From contig JAIEQJ010000032.1 in the NCBI GenBank assembly GCA_019747815.1, forward strand, positions 1 to 64,000: 64,000 bases of DNA. The letters are read 5' to 3'. The notes beneath the pieces are model-generated. The model ran no database searches, was not told where the DNA came from, and was given only the letters and a program-made list of their open reading frames with translations. This document shows positions 1 to 8,517 of the stretch, piece after piece (the first letter of the stretch is position 1; each line of letters starts with the position of its first letter). A program made the position numbers and the translations under genes. This DNA comes from Hyphomonadaceae bacterium (GTDB taxonomy: Bacteria > Pseudomonadota > Alphaproteobacteria > Rhizobiales > Hyphomicrobiaceae).

Positions 1-155
1 GTGGTGGCGATCGACCAGTAGGCGGCGTTGTCGGATGCGTCGGCAACGCGATAGCCGGTGGAGATGCGGTTCTGCGTGTCCGTCAGTGCCTTGTTGGTGG
101 CGGAGAGCGACTGCAGCGCAGTCATTGCTGCGACGTTGGTATTGATGCTTGCCAT
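1..155 (-). CDS. fliC: Flagellin, N-terminal part (gene runs off the window)
   Basis: The reverse strand encodes about 51 residues beginning MASINTNVAAMTAL and continuing with ALTDTQNRISTGYRV and ASDNAAYWSIA. This is the conserved N-terminal D0 helix of flagellin, which packs against the C-terminal helix in the filament core. Only the first 51 codons are inside the window; the rest lies to the left. Its place just downstream of fliP on the same strand matches the rhizobial arrangement, where flagellin genes follow fliP. Several flagellin paralogues are common in this group, so the exact paralogue name is open. Confidence 0.93.
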   Translation of the reverse strand, partial: MASINTNVAAMTALQSLSATNKALTDTQNRISTGYRVADASDNAAYWSIAT

Positions 156-285
156 GTGCGGGACCCTCGAGAGGTGGTAGCGGCAACAAACGGGGGCACA
201 CCGGGTGTCGACCGGTCTGGCAGAGTGGCATCACGCCTCTTGGAGCCCCGTCTGCGTGTGCTCCGGCCTGCCATGGGCAACATGG

Positions 286-315
286 TTAAGCAAAAATGGT
301 TGCATATCGCTTAAC
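286..315. promoter_or_regulatory. Inverted repeat upstream of flagellin
   Basis: TTAAGC at 286-291 is mirrored by GCTTAA at 309-314, separated by 17 bases, in an AT-rich pocket about 130 bp upstream of the flagellin start. The element GCATATCGCTTAAC at 302-315 resembles GCATATTCGTTAAG at 26474-26487, upstream of the LuxR-type gene (10 of 14 bases shared). It could be an operator or part of a promoter. The function is inferred. The rest of 156-329 shows no gene. Confidence 0.3.
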
Positions 316-329
316 GCGCAAGCTTCGCG

Positions 330-1124
330 TCAGACAAACGAGCGCACCAGCGAGCCCACCAGGAGGTTCCAACCATCGATCAAAACAAAGAATAAAATCT
401 TGAAGGGAAGCGAAATGACCGTGGGGGGCAGCATCATCATGCCCATCGACATGGTCAGCGTCGCCACGATGAGGTCGATGACGAGGAACGGCAGAACGAT
501 CAAGAAGCCGATCTCGAACCCGCGTCTGAGCTCGGAAATCATGAACGCCGGGATCAGCACGCGCATTTCCACATCGCTCCCGTCCATCGGCGGGGCGCCC
601 TGTGCCGGCGGGGCGACCGGGGACTGCACCTTTGGCCGCGGCCCGGGCGCCAGGTCCTCGAACAGCTTCAAGTCCTTTTCCCGCACGTTGGCACGCATGA
701 ACGCCTTGAAAGGCGCGCTGATGCGCGTGAAGGCCTCCTGCTCGTTGATCTTGTTCTCGATCAGCGGCTGCACGCCGTTCTGCCAGGCTTGGTCGAAGGT
801 CGGCCCCATGACGTAGAAGGTCATGAACAGGGCGAGGCTGATGAGAATCAGGTTGGCCGGCGTCGTCGGCATCCCCAGCCCCGAGCGCAGAAAGGAGAGC
901 GCCACCACGAAACGGGTGAAGCAGGTCACCATCACCAGCAGCCCCGGCGCCACCGACAGGACGGTAATGGCGAGGATGAGCTGGACGATCCGGCCGGCCG
1001 CGGTGCCGTCCGTGCCGGGAATGAGCGTCTCCAGCTTGGGCACCTGGGCCGACGCCGCGGTCGCCGTCACCAGGATCAGCAGAGCGATGATGGCAAGCTT
1101 CTTCACCAGGTCCTCATTCCACAA
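330..1124 (-). CDS. fliP: Flagellar export gate protein FliP
   Basis: Inner-membrane subunit of the flagellar type III export gate, which forms the core pore with FliQ and FliR. The 264-residue length is normal. It has a cleavable-type hydrophobic N-terminus (about residues 8-26), a TM segment with VVALSFLRSGLG, the long periplasmic stretch with MGPTFDQAW, and the conserved C-terminal membrane hairpin with MSMGMMMLPP. It is the last gene of the flgB-to-fliP run. Its start overlaps the end of fliL by 11 bases, which points to translational coupling. Confidence 0.97.
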   Translation of the reverse strand: MWNEDLVKKLAIIALLILVTATAASAQVPKLETLIPGTDGTAAGRIVQLILAITVLSVAPGLLVMVTCFTRFVVALSFLRSGLGMPTTPANLILISLALFMTFYVMGPTFDQAWQNGVQPLIENKINEQEAFTRISAPFKAFMRANVREKDLKLFEDLAPGPRPKVQSPVAPPAQGAPPMDGSDVEMRVLIPAFMISELRRGFEIGFLIVLPFLVIDLIVATLTMSMGMMMLPPTVISLPFKILFFVLIDGWNLLVGSLVRSFV

Positions 1125-1620
1125 TCAACGTGTGGATGATCAGGTCCCGCACCTTGCCGCCGCTGCGAATGCGCGTGCGATCGTTCAGCTCCTCGCGCAG
1201 ATGCAGCAGGCCGCTGGCTCCCTCGATCAGGGGCAGAGACAGCGTGCGCAGGTAGGCAATCGTGTCCTCGGTAATGGAGGCCGCCAGCCCCTTGGCTTCC
1301 ACGCCCTCTCCGTCGATGACGATCGATGCCTCAAGCCTGATCCAGGTGCGCTCCGGGCTGGCGAGATTGGTGACAATGGGTGACAAGGCGTGCAGCGTGG
1401 CCTTGTCCGAGAAGCGCCCCTTGACGGCCTCCCCGCCCTTGGTGTCCGTCTTGGATGCGGGCGGCTGGCGCCCGATCTTTGACAGCACCTGCAGTCCGAA
1501 CATGCCGCCAACCCCCACGGATAGGCCCGTCAGCACGACCATGGCCATGATCAGGGACGCGACCGTCGGACCCGCGGCCGGGGCCTGTGGCGCGTCGGGG
1601 GCTGCGGCGGGTTTTGCCAT
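1114..1620 (-). CDS. fliL: Flagellar basal body-associated protein FliL
   Basis: 168 residues with one membrane segment near residues 22-44 and a periplasmic stomatin-like FliL domain behind it. FliL surrounds the stator units and stabilises torque generation. The segment ERTWIRLEASIVIDG and the C-terminal IRDLIIHTL-like ending (here VRDLIIHTLIVE) are typical of the family. It sits between flgH and fliP, its usual place in rhizobia. The N-terminal cytoplasmic part is Ala/Pro-rich. Confidence 0.93.
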   Translation of the reverse strand: MAKPAAAPDAPQAPAAGPTVASLIMAMVVLTGLSVGVGGMFGLQVLSKIGRQPPASKTDTKGGEAVKGRFSDKATLHALSPIVTNLASPERTWIRLEASIVIDGEGVEAKGLAASITEDTIAYLRTLSLPLIEGASGLLHLREELNDRTRIRSGGKVRDLIIHTLIVE

Positions 1621-1637
1621 CGCACCTCGCCGTGCCG

Positions 1638-2360
1638 CTAGAACGGCGTGATGATATCAAGCAGCTGCTGACCCCAAGCCGGCTGCTGCACATCCGTGAT
1701 GCGCCCGCGCCCGCCGTAGGAGATGCGCGCCTCTGCAATCTTGTCGTACGACACCATGTTTTCAGTCGAAATATCGCGCGGGCGCACCATGCCCTGCACG
1801 GTGAGCACGCGAACCTCGAAGTTCACGCGCACCTCCTGCGTGCCGCTGATGATCAGGTTGCCGTTGGGCAGCACGTCGGTCACCACCGCCGCGACCAGCA
1901 GCTCGATGCTCTCGGAGCGGTTGATCGCACCCTCGCCCTTGGTTTCGCTCTTGGAATCGATCTTGGAATCGATGGTGCCCTTTCGCTTGCCGTTGAGAAG
2001 CGGCAGGTTGGTGTCCCATCCCACGTCGAGGCCGAAGCTCGTCTTGTTGTCGCGTTTGCGCTCGGAGGTGTTGTCCAGCGTCGCCTTGTCCTTGATGGAG
2101 ATCTTCACCGTCATCACGTCGCCGACCTTCATGGCGCGCGGATCACGGAACAGATCGGCGCTCGTGTCCTGCCAGAACGAGTTGCCACGCACATAGGTTG
2201 GTGGCGGGGCCGGCAGGTTCGGCACGGCAACCCGGCTCGGCTTCAGTCCGGCGCCCACAGGGGTGAGCGCGGGTTCCCTGCCGATGCTGTGGAGCTGCTG
2301 GGGGGCGCAGCCCGTCAGGAGGGCCAGGCAAAATGCGATCATGATGGCCGATCTGATCAT
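1638..2360 (-). CDS. flgH: Flagellar L-ring lipoprotein FlgH
   Basis: Outer-membrane L-ring subunit. The N-terminus MIRSAIMIAF leads to a lipobox LLTGC with the lipidated Cys at residue 18. The family core is visible as SADLFRDPRAMKVGDVMTV, a stretch with NTSERKRDNK, and the C-terminal VQGMVRPRDIS and ARISYGGRGRI. The 240-residue length is normal. It overlaps the upstream motE gene by 4 bases (ATGA), so the two are translationally coupled. Confidence 0.97.
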   Translation of the reverse strand: MIRSAIMIAFCLALLTGCAPQQLHSIGREPALTPVGAGLKPSRVAVPNLPAPPPTYVRGNSFWQDTSADLFRDPRAMKVGDVMTVKISIKDKATLDNTSERKRDNKTSFGLDVGWDTNLPLLNGKRKGTIDSKIDSKSETKGEGAINRSESIELLVAAVVTDVLPNGNLIISGTQEVRVNFEVRVLTVQGMVRPRDISTENMVSYDKIAEARISYGGRGRITDVQQPAWGQQLLDIITPF

Positions 2361-3112
2361 TTTGTCCTTGCCTCGGGTGCGGTTTTCGACGCGGCCGGGG
2401 TTACCTTGCCGGCGCCGCTGATGGTTGCCGTCAGACGGACGGCCTGGGCGGGCTCCATCTCGTTCAGGATCAGGCTGGCCGAGCGCGGCTCGAGCTTGGT
2501 CAGCACGGAAGCTGCGGTCTCCTCGTCCAGCGCCGCCAGTTGCGCCGCAGCCGCATCGGGGCGCATGCGGGCATAGATGCGCAGCACCGTCTCGTTCGCC
2601 TTCTGGGAGAATTCATCCCGGCGCGCCAGCCACTTCTGATATTCCGCCGTCTTCTCCTCCAGAAGTGCGATGCGTTTGGCGATTTCCTGCTCCATGTCGG
2701 ACAGCACCTTTTTCTGCCAGGCAAAGCGCGCATCGGCGGCCGGATTGGCGATGTTGGTGCAATAGTCCTCCGCGCGCGTTCCCTTGATCGACCCGGTCTC
2801 CAGACCGATGGTGACCGGCTGTGCCGCCGCCACGGGCGGGGGGCTCTTGCGCTCATCCAGCTTTGCCGCCTGCTCGATCGCCATCTCCACCACCGCGGCG
2901 AGCGGAGGCCCGGGCTTTGCCTTGGGCGCCGCCGACCTGGCCGATGCCGGCGCGGCGGCCCGCGGCGGCCCGGCGGACACCATCGGCTCCCAGCCCTGCT
3001 GGGCCATCGCCACCGCGCTGCCGCACAAGAGCACGCCAACCGCCGCCGCGAGCGGCACCGCACAGGCGATGGCCCAGCGCATCGGCCGGCGCGTTGTGCC
3101 GATCCTGATCAT
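2357..3112 (-). CDS. motE: MotE-like periplasmic motility chaperone
   Basis: 251 residues. An N-terminal hydrophobic segment (about residues 14-36) acts as signal or anchor, followed by a Pro/Ala-rich linker, a coiled coil (about 125-170) and a C-terminal MgtE-N-like helical domain (about 175-235, with RMRPDAAAAQLAAL and LNEMEPAQAVRL). In Sinorhizobium MotE sits between flgI and flgH and is a folding factor for the motor protein MotC. Position and domain order match. motC itself is not in this window. The name is assigned by synteny plus domain pattern. Confidence 0.8.
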   Translation of the reverse strand: MIRIGTTRRPMRWAIACAVPLAAAVGVLLCGSAVAMAQQGWEPMVSAGPPRAAAPASARSAAPKAKPGPPLAAVVEMAIEQAAKLDERKSPPPVAAAQPVTIGLETGSIKGTRAEDYCTNIANPAADARFAWQKKVLSDMEQEIAKRIALLEEKTAEYQKWLARRDEFSQKANETVLRIYARMRPDAAAAQLAALDEETAASVLTKLEPRSASLILNEMEPAQAVRLTATISGAGKVTPAASKTAPEARTK

Positions 3113-4209
3113 TGCACCACCAGGTCTGCCTGGAGCGCACCAGCCGATTTGATCGCCTGCAGAATGGCGATGATGCCAGGCGGCTTCAGCCCGATCCGGT
3201 TCAACCCCGCCACCAGCGTCTGCAGGTTGGTGCCGCGAATGATCGCCAGATTGGCGCCTTTCTGATCAACCTCGATCTGCGTATCGGGCGTCACCACCGT
3301 CTCGCCGCGCGAGAACGGCAGGGGCTGGGAGACCTTGGGCATTTCCGTCACCCGCACCGTCAAGTTGCCGTGCGCCACGGCCACGGTCGAGATCTGCACG
3401 TCCTTGCCGATCACGATCGTGCCGGTGCGCTCGTCGATCACAACCCGGGCCGGTGCGTCCGCCTGCACCACCAGCTCGCCGACCTCGGCGATGAACCGCG
3501 CCGGCGAAAGGAAGAAGGGACGCGCCATCGCCACCGTGCGCAGATCGTTTTCCTTCGCGACCTTGATGCCGTAGCGCTGCTGTGTGTAGCGGTTGACGGC
3601 ATCGGCGATGTTGACGGCGGTGTTGAAATCCGGATTGCGCAGCTCGAACACCAGCACGGTCTCATCGGCGAGCTTGCCCGGCGCCTCGCGTTCCACCAGC
3701 CCGCCGTTCGGAATGCGGCCGGTGGTGGGAACGCCCTGGGTCACCGTTTCCGCCTTGCCCGTCTGGGCAAAGCCCGTGACCGCCAGCGGACCCTGGGCCA
3801 CGGCGTAGATCTGGTTGTCGGCGCCGGTGAGCGGGGTCAGGACCAGGGATCCCCCCTGCAAGGAGGTGGCATCGCCGAGGGATGACACCGTCACGTCGAT
3901 GCGCGCGCCCCTGCCGGTGAATGCCTGCAGCTCCGCCGTCACGATGACGGCCGCCACGTTGCGAGTGCGTCCCTTGGAATTGCGCACGTTGATGCCCATG
4001 CGGTCGAGCATGGACTGCAGCGACTGCTCGGTGAACGGCGCATTGCGCAGCGTGTCGCCGGTGCCGTTGAGACCGACGACGAGACCGTAGCCGACGAGCT
4101 GGTTGGCGCGCACGCCCTGCACCGCCACGATATCCTTGATGCGGGTCGCCGCCACGGCCTGCAACCCGATCAGGCAGAGCGCACATGCAAGAAGGGCCCG
4201 GCGGATCAT
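3109..4209 (-). CDS. flgI: Flagellar P-ring protein FlgI
   Basis: Periplasmic P-ring subunit that surrounds the rod in the peptidoglycan layer. Residues 1-21 form a signal peptide, followed by the highly conserved VQGVRANQLVGYGLVVGLNG and LRNAPFTEQSLQSML. Later landmarks are GLNRIGLKPPGIIAILQAIK and a C-terminal Val-Val-Gln. The 366-residue length is standard. It overlaps both neighbours by 4 bases, as part of a tightly packed flgA-flgI-motE-flgH unit. Confidence 0.98.
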   Translation of the reverse strand: MIRRALLACALCLIGLQAVAATRIKDIVAVQGVRANQLVGYGLVVGLNGTGDTLRNAPFTEQSLQSMLDRMGINVRNSKGRTRNVAAVIVTAELQAFTGRGARIDVTVSSLGDATSLQGGSLVLTPLTGADNQIYAVAQGPLAVTGFAQTGKAETVTQGVPTTGRIPNGGLVEREAPGKLADETVLVFELRNPDFNTAVNIADAVNRYTQQRYGIKVAKENDLRTVAMARPFFLSPARFIAEVGELVVQADAPARVVIDERTGTIVIGKDVQISTVAVAHGNLTVRVTEMPKVSQPLPFSRGETVVTPDTQIEVDQKGANLAIIRGTNLQTLVAGLNRIGLKPPGIIAILQAIKSAGALQADLVVQ

Positions 4210-4682
4210 TGGCCCCCCAGGCGAACGGACCCGTCGCGCTCGACGGTTCCCTGAATGACCACGCCGCTGTCGGGATTGCGCAGGGTGACCACATCACCGG
4301 CCACGCCGTTCTGCAGCGCGATCGCCTGCGTCGTGATGGTGAGCCCCCCGTTCTCGAACACCACCAGCGAAGACTTGCCCTGGTTGACGAGATAGGGATC
4401 GCGGATGGCGTTGACCGGCACTGGCTGTCCGGGCAGCAGCGTGCGCCGCGCCACCTTGCCCACCAGCGCCTGCCGGTCATCGAAGACCGAGGATCGCGTC
4501 ACGGTCTGCGCGATGAACGCGCGGTCGGTGAGTTGATCGGCCGAAATCGTATCGCCGGGATAGATCGTCACGCGCGGCACCGGTAGTTCGAGGTTCGCGG
4601 CCCGGGCGATGCCGGCGCCGGCCAGCGTCATCGCCAGCACGATCACCATGCCGACAGCCTGCAACCCCCCTGTGTGCTGCAC
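4206..4682 (-). CDS. flgA: P-ring assembly chaperone FlgA
   Basis: Periplasmic chaperone for FlgI. It has a signal peptide over about residues 1-28, then an SAF-type domain with VTIYPGDTISADQL, KVARRTLLPGQPVPVNAIRDP and the C-terminal VTLRNPDSGVVIQGTVERDG. At 158 residues it is the short alphaproteobacterial form, without the extra N-terminal domain of enteric FlgA. The stop codon overlaps the flgI start. Confidence 0.95.
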   Translation of the reverse strand: MQHTGGLQAVGMVIVLAMTLAGAGIARAANLELPVPRVTIYPGDTISADQLTDRAFIAQTVTRSSVFDDRQALVGKVARRTLLPGQPVPVNAIRDPYLVNQGKSSLVVFENGGLTITTQAIALQNGVAGDVVTLRNPDSGVVIQGTVERDGSVRLGGQ

Positions 4683-4698
4683 GACATCTGCCCCAATG

Positions 4699-5487
4699 CT
4701 ACCGCAGGTTCTTCGCCACCGTTGCGTACATCTCGTCGGACGCCTGGATGATCTTGGAGTTCATCTCATAGGCGCGCTGCGCCGAAATCAGCTCGGTGAT
4801 CTCCTTCACCGGATCGACGTTGGAATTTTCCAAATAGCCCTGGTGCACGCTGCCGAAGCCGGGATCACCGGGCACGCCGGCCCTGGGCGCACCGGAGGCC
4901 AGGGTTTCCCGATACAGATTGCTGCCCAGCGCCTCCAGACCGGCCTCGTTGGTGAAATTGGCCAGCGTGAGCTGCCCGATCTGCTGCAGCGTCGTTTCGG
5001 TGCCGTTGCGCACGAACACCTGGCCCGTCTCGTTGATCACCACCTCGGTGGCATCCTGGGGAATTGTCATGTTCGGCTGCACGAGATAGCCGTCGCCGGT
5101 GACGATCTGCCCAAGCGCGTTCTTGTTGAAGGAGCCGGCACGGGTAAAGAACGTCTCGCCGTTGGGACCCGTGATCTGGAACCAGCCACGCCCGTTGAGG
5201 GCCACGTCCAGCTTGTTGCCCGTCTGCGACAGCGAGCCTTGCATGTGCAGGTTGCGCACCGCCGTGGTGCGCACGCCAAGTCCGATCTGCGCCCCTTCGG
5301 GCACAGCCTCCTGGCCGCCGCGGTTCGGCACGCCGACCGCCCGCTCGGCCTGATAGAGCAGATCGGTGAACTCCGCGCGCGAGCGCTTGAAGCTCGTCGT
5401 GTTGATGTTCGCGATGTTGTTCGCGATCACCTCGACATTGGTCTGCTGGGCCTTCATGCCGGTTGCGGCGATGGCAAGCGATCTCAC
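4699..5487 (-). CDS. flgG: Distal rod protein FlgG
   Basis: 262 residues, the normal FlgG size. The N-terminal rod signature [20 protein letters not shown] and the C-terminal helix [20 protein letters not shown] both pack into the rod core. It also has [20 protein letters not shown], common to the FlgE/F/G family. The gene lies between fliE and flgA, as in other rhizobia. FlgG is told apart from FlgF (encoded at 12789) by its length and its [18 protein letters not shown] segment. Confidence 0.97.
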   Translation of the reverse strand: MRSLAIAATGMKAQQTNVEVIANNIANINTTSFKRSRAEFTDLLYQAERAVGVPNRGGQEAVPEGAQIGLGVRTTAVRNLHMQGSLSQTGNKLDVALNGRGWFQITGPNGETFFTRAGSFNKNALGQIVTGDGYLVQPNMTIPQDATEVVINETGQVFVRNGTETTLQQIGQLTLANFTNEAGLEALGSNLYRETLASGAPRAGVPGDPGFGSVHQGYLENSNVDPVKEITELISAQRAYEMNSKIIQASDEMYATVAKNLR

Positions 5488-5499
5488 GTGGCGTTCCCC

Positions 5500-5826
5500 T
5501 TAGATCTGCATCCGGCTGATTTCGAGATAGGCAGCGACGACCTTGTCGCGGATGGCCACCGCACCCTGCAGCGTCCGCTCGGCCGCCATCACTCCTTCCA
5601 CCACCTGCTGCACGGAGACTTTGCCCTGAATGGCGGCAACCGATGTCGCCTCCGCCTGCCGCACAACGTTGGCAGCGTCCGCACTCATCTGCATGAGCAT
5701 CTTGCCGAAATCGGTGTCGGCAGCGGCCGCCGGCGCAGCTCCACGGGCGCTCGCCACGTCCGCCCCGACGACCGAGCGGGGACCAGCTGTCGCCGAAAAA
5801 CCAGCGGGAGAGACAGGATCGATCAC
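5500..5826 (-). CDS. fliE: MS-ring/rod junction protein FliE
   Basis: 108 residues. The C-terminal half carries the FliE signature: VVRQAEATSVAAIQGKVSVQ followed by VVEGVMAAERTLQGAVAIRDK and AYLEISRMQI. FliE links the FliF ring to the proximal rod and is an early export substrate. The Ala-rich N-terminus is poorly conserved, as usual. It overlaps flgC by 4 bases. Confidence 0.96.
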   Translation of the reverse strand: MIDPVSPAGFSATAGPRSVVGADVASARGAAPAAAADTDFGKMLMQMSADAANVVRQAEATSVAAIQGKVSVQQVVEGVMAAERTLQGAVAIRDKVVAAYLEISRMQI

Positions 5827-6245
5827 GACGTCCTCAGCATATCCAGCATCATGGACTCAATCTCGTTCACGCGTTTGATCATCTGCAGGTTCGCCTGATA
5901 CGACCTGTTGGCCTCGCGCATGTCGGCCGCCTCCACCGTCAGGTCCACGTTCGGCAGCCGCACGAAACCCTGGGCATCGGCCGCAGGGTGCCCGGGCATG
6001 TGCTCCATCCGGTAGGGGGCTCGGGCCCGCTCGATGCCGGCTACCGTCACCATGTTGGCGCGCGCCACCTCGTCGACCTGACTTTCGAAACTGACCACCT
6101 TGCGCGTATAGGGGTTCGACCCCGGGGTCCTTCCCGTGGAGTACGCGTTCGCCATGTTCTCAGCGATCACCCTGAGCCGCAGGGATTGGGCCTGCAGCCC
6201 GGAAGCACCGATTTTGGAAGCGACGTGAAGCGGATCGGACGACAT
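5823..6245 (-). CDS. flgC: Proximal rod protein FlgC
   Basis: 140 residues. The N-terminus has ASGLQAQSLRLRVIAENMAN, the conserved rod-protein motif, and the C-terminus has VDLTVEAADMREANRSYQAN and INEIESMMLDMLRTS-like sequence (here RVNEIESMML). Central NPYTRKVVSFES is typical of FlgC. It lies between flgB and fliE in the standard flgBC-fliE order. Confidence 0.97.
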   Translation of the reverse strand: MSSDPLHVASKIGASGLQAQSLRLRVIAENMANAYSTGRTPGSNPYTRKVVSFESQVDEVARANMVTVAGIERARAPYRMEHMPGHPAADAQGFVRLPNVDLTVEAADMREANRSYQANLQMIKRVNEIESMMLDMLRTS

Positions 6246-6249
6246 GGCG

Positions 6250-6621
6250 CTAGACCTTCGAGCTCGTCATGATCATGCGATGAAACGCCTTGGCCACAGT
6301 GGTATTCAGACGAAGGCCTGAATTGATCTCGCCGGCCTTGAGCAGCTCCTGCTCCAGGCTGACGTTGTTGCCCGAGTGCGCCGTCTCCCAGGGTTCCTCG
6401 CGGCGCAGCTCCGTAGCGGGCGCGTCCGGCGCCCCCGACGTCAGATGCCCCGGCTGCGTCGCGGCGACCGCCAGGCGTGCCTGCTCGAGCGCCATCTCGA
6501 AGGGCTGCACGTCCTGCGCCCGGAAGCCGGGCGTATTGGCATTGGCGATGTTGCCCGCGATGGTCGTCTGGCGCACCGACAGCCAGTTGTTGTGTCGCGA
6601 GACAAGGTTGAAAAGTTGCAT
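6250..6621 (-). CDS. flgB: Proximal rod protein FlgB
   Basis: 123 residues starting MQLFNLVSRHNNWLSVRQTT, with IAGNIANANTPGFRAQDVQP, the rod-protein signature. The C-terminal part NVSLEQELLKAGEINSGL is typical of FlgB. The reading frame stays open 17 codons further upstream, but that extension is not family-like, and a G-rich Shine-Dalgarno (GGGGGC) precedes the chosen ATG. It is the first gene of the leftward flgB-to-fliP run. Confidence 0.96.
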   Translation of the reverse strand: MQLFNLVSRHNNWLSVRQTTIAGNIANANTPGFRAQDVQPFEMALEQARLAVAATQPGHLTSGAPDAPATELRREEPWETAHSGNNVSLEQELLKAGEINSGLRLNTTVAKAFHRMIMTSSKV

Positions 6622-6745
6622 AGAGCCCCCGCGGCGCTCGGAATCCCGGCTGGAGCCATTCTCTAGGCGCACAATCTTGTCCGAGGCTTGCGCCGGGGAT
6701 TATGCGCCGTGCCGCCTGATGTTACCGGCGGCCAAAGCTTCACCC

Positions 6746-6871
6746 TGTCATCCCGGAATTCGCCGCAGGCGAATATCCGGGACCCAGGCGCGGTCAACCT
6801 TAACCTCTGGGTCCCGGCGCAGCGCGCAGCCTGCCCCGGGCTTGATCCGGGGTGCTCCGGCCGGGATGACA
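6746..6871. repeat. Palindromic intergenic repeat, family A, composite copy
   Basis: Two inverted half-units lie between flgB and the unknown gene at 6932. The left unit begins TGTCATCCCGGAATTC and ends ATCCGGGACCCAG (6746-6787); the right unit is its approximate reverse, starting GGGTCCCGG and ending CCGGGATGACA (6809-6871). Related copies occur at 35466, 51551 and 57183. It is a REP-like palindrome and could form a long hairpin in mRNA between the two flagellar gene groups. Confidence 0.85.
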
Positions 6872-6931
6872 AGGCGTGCCGGTGTCAGAGAAACAGCGGC
6901 ATCGATCACTGCCGGCGCAGCAGCAGCTGCT

Positions 6932-7408
6932 CTACGCGCTCCTGTGAGCGAGGTCGAGCGAAGGTTGCGGTGCGTGGGGGCCGCGCACCGGCGCGAGCCG
7001 CGCGCTGGCAATGGCCTCGACCAGGCGCTGGGTATTCTCGTCGGGGTCGGAGGATCCTTCATCGAACGTGATGTAGTCGATCTCGATGCCGGCGTGCAGC
7101 GCCTCCAGCAGCAGGCGGAAGTAGACGTTCACCCGCATGTAGTGGAATTCCATGTCGAGCGAGACCGAGGGCGTGCCCCCCCACTGCAGATTGACGTCGC
7201 CGGACAGGCCGAACTTGATGGTGTCGGGCTTGAAATAGAGTTCGGTCGACGAGCTCACCAGGTTGCCGATGTTGGCAAACTGCTCGGTGCGGATGAAGGC
7301 CACGAAATCGGCGGCATCGATCAGGCGCAGCTCCGAGGCAACCTCCTTGATGCCGTCCGCCAGCGCCTTCTCGCGATCGTAGGTGTAGTCCTTGCCCTGC
7401 TTCTGCAT
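6932..7408 (-). CDS. Conserved-looking protein of unknown function in the flagellar cluster
   Basis: 158 residues, no signal peptide and no membrane segment, so probably cytoplasmic. It contains ADFVAFIRTEQFANIGNLV, a stretch with LYFKPDTIKFGLSGDVNL, and FHYMRVNVYFRLLLEALHAG. It starts 10 bases after flhB on the same strand, so it belongs to the motA-fliM-fliN-fliG-flhB transcription unit. I do not recognise a family. Position suggests a role in motility or motor assembly, as inference only. The Pro/His-rich C-terminus looks disordered. Confidence 0.8.
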   Translation of the reverse strand: MQKQGKDYTYDREKALADGIKEVASELRLIDAADFVAFIRTEQFANIGNLVSSSTELYFKPDTIKFGLSGDVNLQWGGTPSVSLDMEFHYMRVNVYFRLLLEALHAGIEIDYITFDEGSSDPDENTQRLVEAIASARLAPVRGPHAPQPSLDLAHRSA

Positions 7409-7418
7409 GTGCGGCCCT

Positions 7419-8504
7419 CTATCCGGCTAGTCCTGGTGCACCGCCGCGGCGCTGGAACAGGAAGAATACGATTTCGGCCACCGCCTTGTAGAATTCCGGC
7501 GGAATCATCTTGTCCACCTCGACCGCCTTGTAGAGCGACCGGGCCAGCAGCTTGTCCTCGATGATAGGGATCGAGTGCTCGGTGGCGATTTCGCGGATCT
7601 TGAGCGCAATCAGGTCCTGGCCCTTGGCGACCACCAGCGGCGCGCCGCCTTCCTCCTTCACGTAGCGCAGCGCCACCGCATAGTGCGTCGGATTGGTGAT
7701 GACGAAGGTGGCACGCGGCACCGCCGCAATCATGCGCTTACGGGCGCGGTCACGCGCCAAAGAGCGCAGGCGCGCCTTGACGAGTGGGTCGCCGTCGACC
7801 TGCTTCATCTCGTCCTTGACCTCCTGACGGGTCATTCTGAGATCGTGAGCCCAGAACACCCGCGTCCACACCAGGTCGGCGGCCACCAGGACGATGGTGG
7901 CAACGGCGATCGCCATCACCAGCCGCGTGCCGATCGACAGAATGAGCGACGGCAGCGCGCTGGGTTCCATGAACATGGCATTCAATATGTCGTACTGGGC
8001 CGCCCGCAGCAGCAGGAAGCCCAGCACGCAAACCGCGACCAGCTTCACCACGGCCTTGAGGAACTCGACCTGCCCCTTGCCTCCAAAGATGCGGCTCCAT
8101 CCCTGGCTGATGGACAGGCGCGAGAGCTTGGGGGCGATGCGGTCGAGCACCAGTCGCGGCGAATTCTGCAGAAAGGACGACATGACGCCCACCACGGTCA
8201 GAATGACCACCACGGGCAGCAGAAGCCTCACCGCGTCCAGGCCGATGGCCTCGAGCAGACGCACGGCATCACCGCGGTTCTCCAGCCGCCAGCCACCGGC
8301 GTTGTCGATCAGGCGCGCCAGCGAGAAATTGAGCTGGCCCACGCTGCCAGCAAGAAAGAAGCTGGCGATGACCGCCATGCCCATCAGCGAGGCCAGCGTC
8401 GCCGCCTCGCGGGAGAACGGCACGTTGCCCTTCTCGACGGCATCCCGAAGCTTTTTCTCCGTTGCCTCTTCGGTTTTGCTGTCCTTGTCGGGACCCTCGG
8501 CCAT
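7419..8504 (-). CDS. flhB: Flagellar export switch protein FlhB
   Basis: Export-gate protein that switches substrate specificity from rod/hook to filament. 361 residues: four membrane segments within about residues 33-210, then the cytoplasmic domain with the self-cleaving NPTH site at residues 271-274, followed by YAVALRYVKE. The N-terminal TEEATEKKLRDAVEKGNVPFS is typical. It is flanked by fliG upstream and an unknown gene downstream. Confidence 0.98.
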   Translation of the reverse strand: MAEGPDKDSKTEEATEKKLRDAVEKGNVPFSREAATLASLMGMAVIASFFLAGSVGQLNFSLARLIDNAGGWRLENRGDAVRLLEAIGLDAVRLLLPVVVILTVVGVMSSFLQNSPRLVLDRIAPKLSRLSISQGWSRIFGGKGQVEFLKAVVKLVAVCVLGFLLLRAAQYDILNAMFMEPSALPSLILSIGTRLVMAIAVATIVLVAADLVWTRVFWAHDLRMTRQEVKDEMKQVDGDPLVKARLRSLARDRARKRMIAAVPRATFVITNPTHYAVALRYVKEEGGAPLVVAKGQDLIALKIREIATEHSIPIIEDKLLARSLYKAVEVDKMIPPEFYKAVAEIVFFLFQRRGGAPGLAG

Positions 8505-8517
8505 GCATCCGCCCCTG

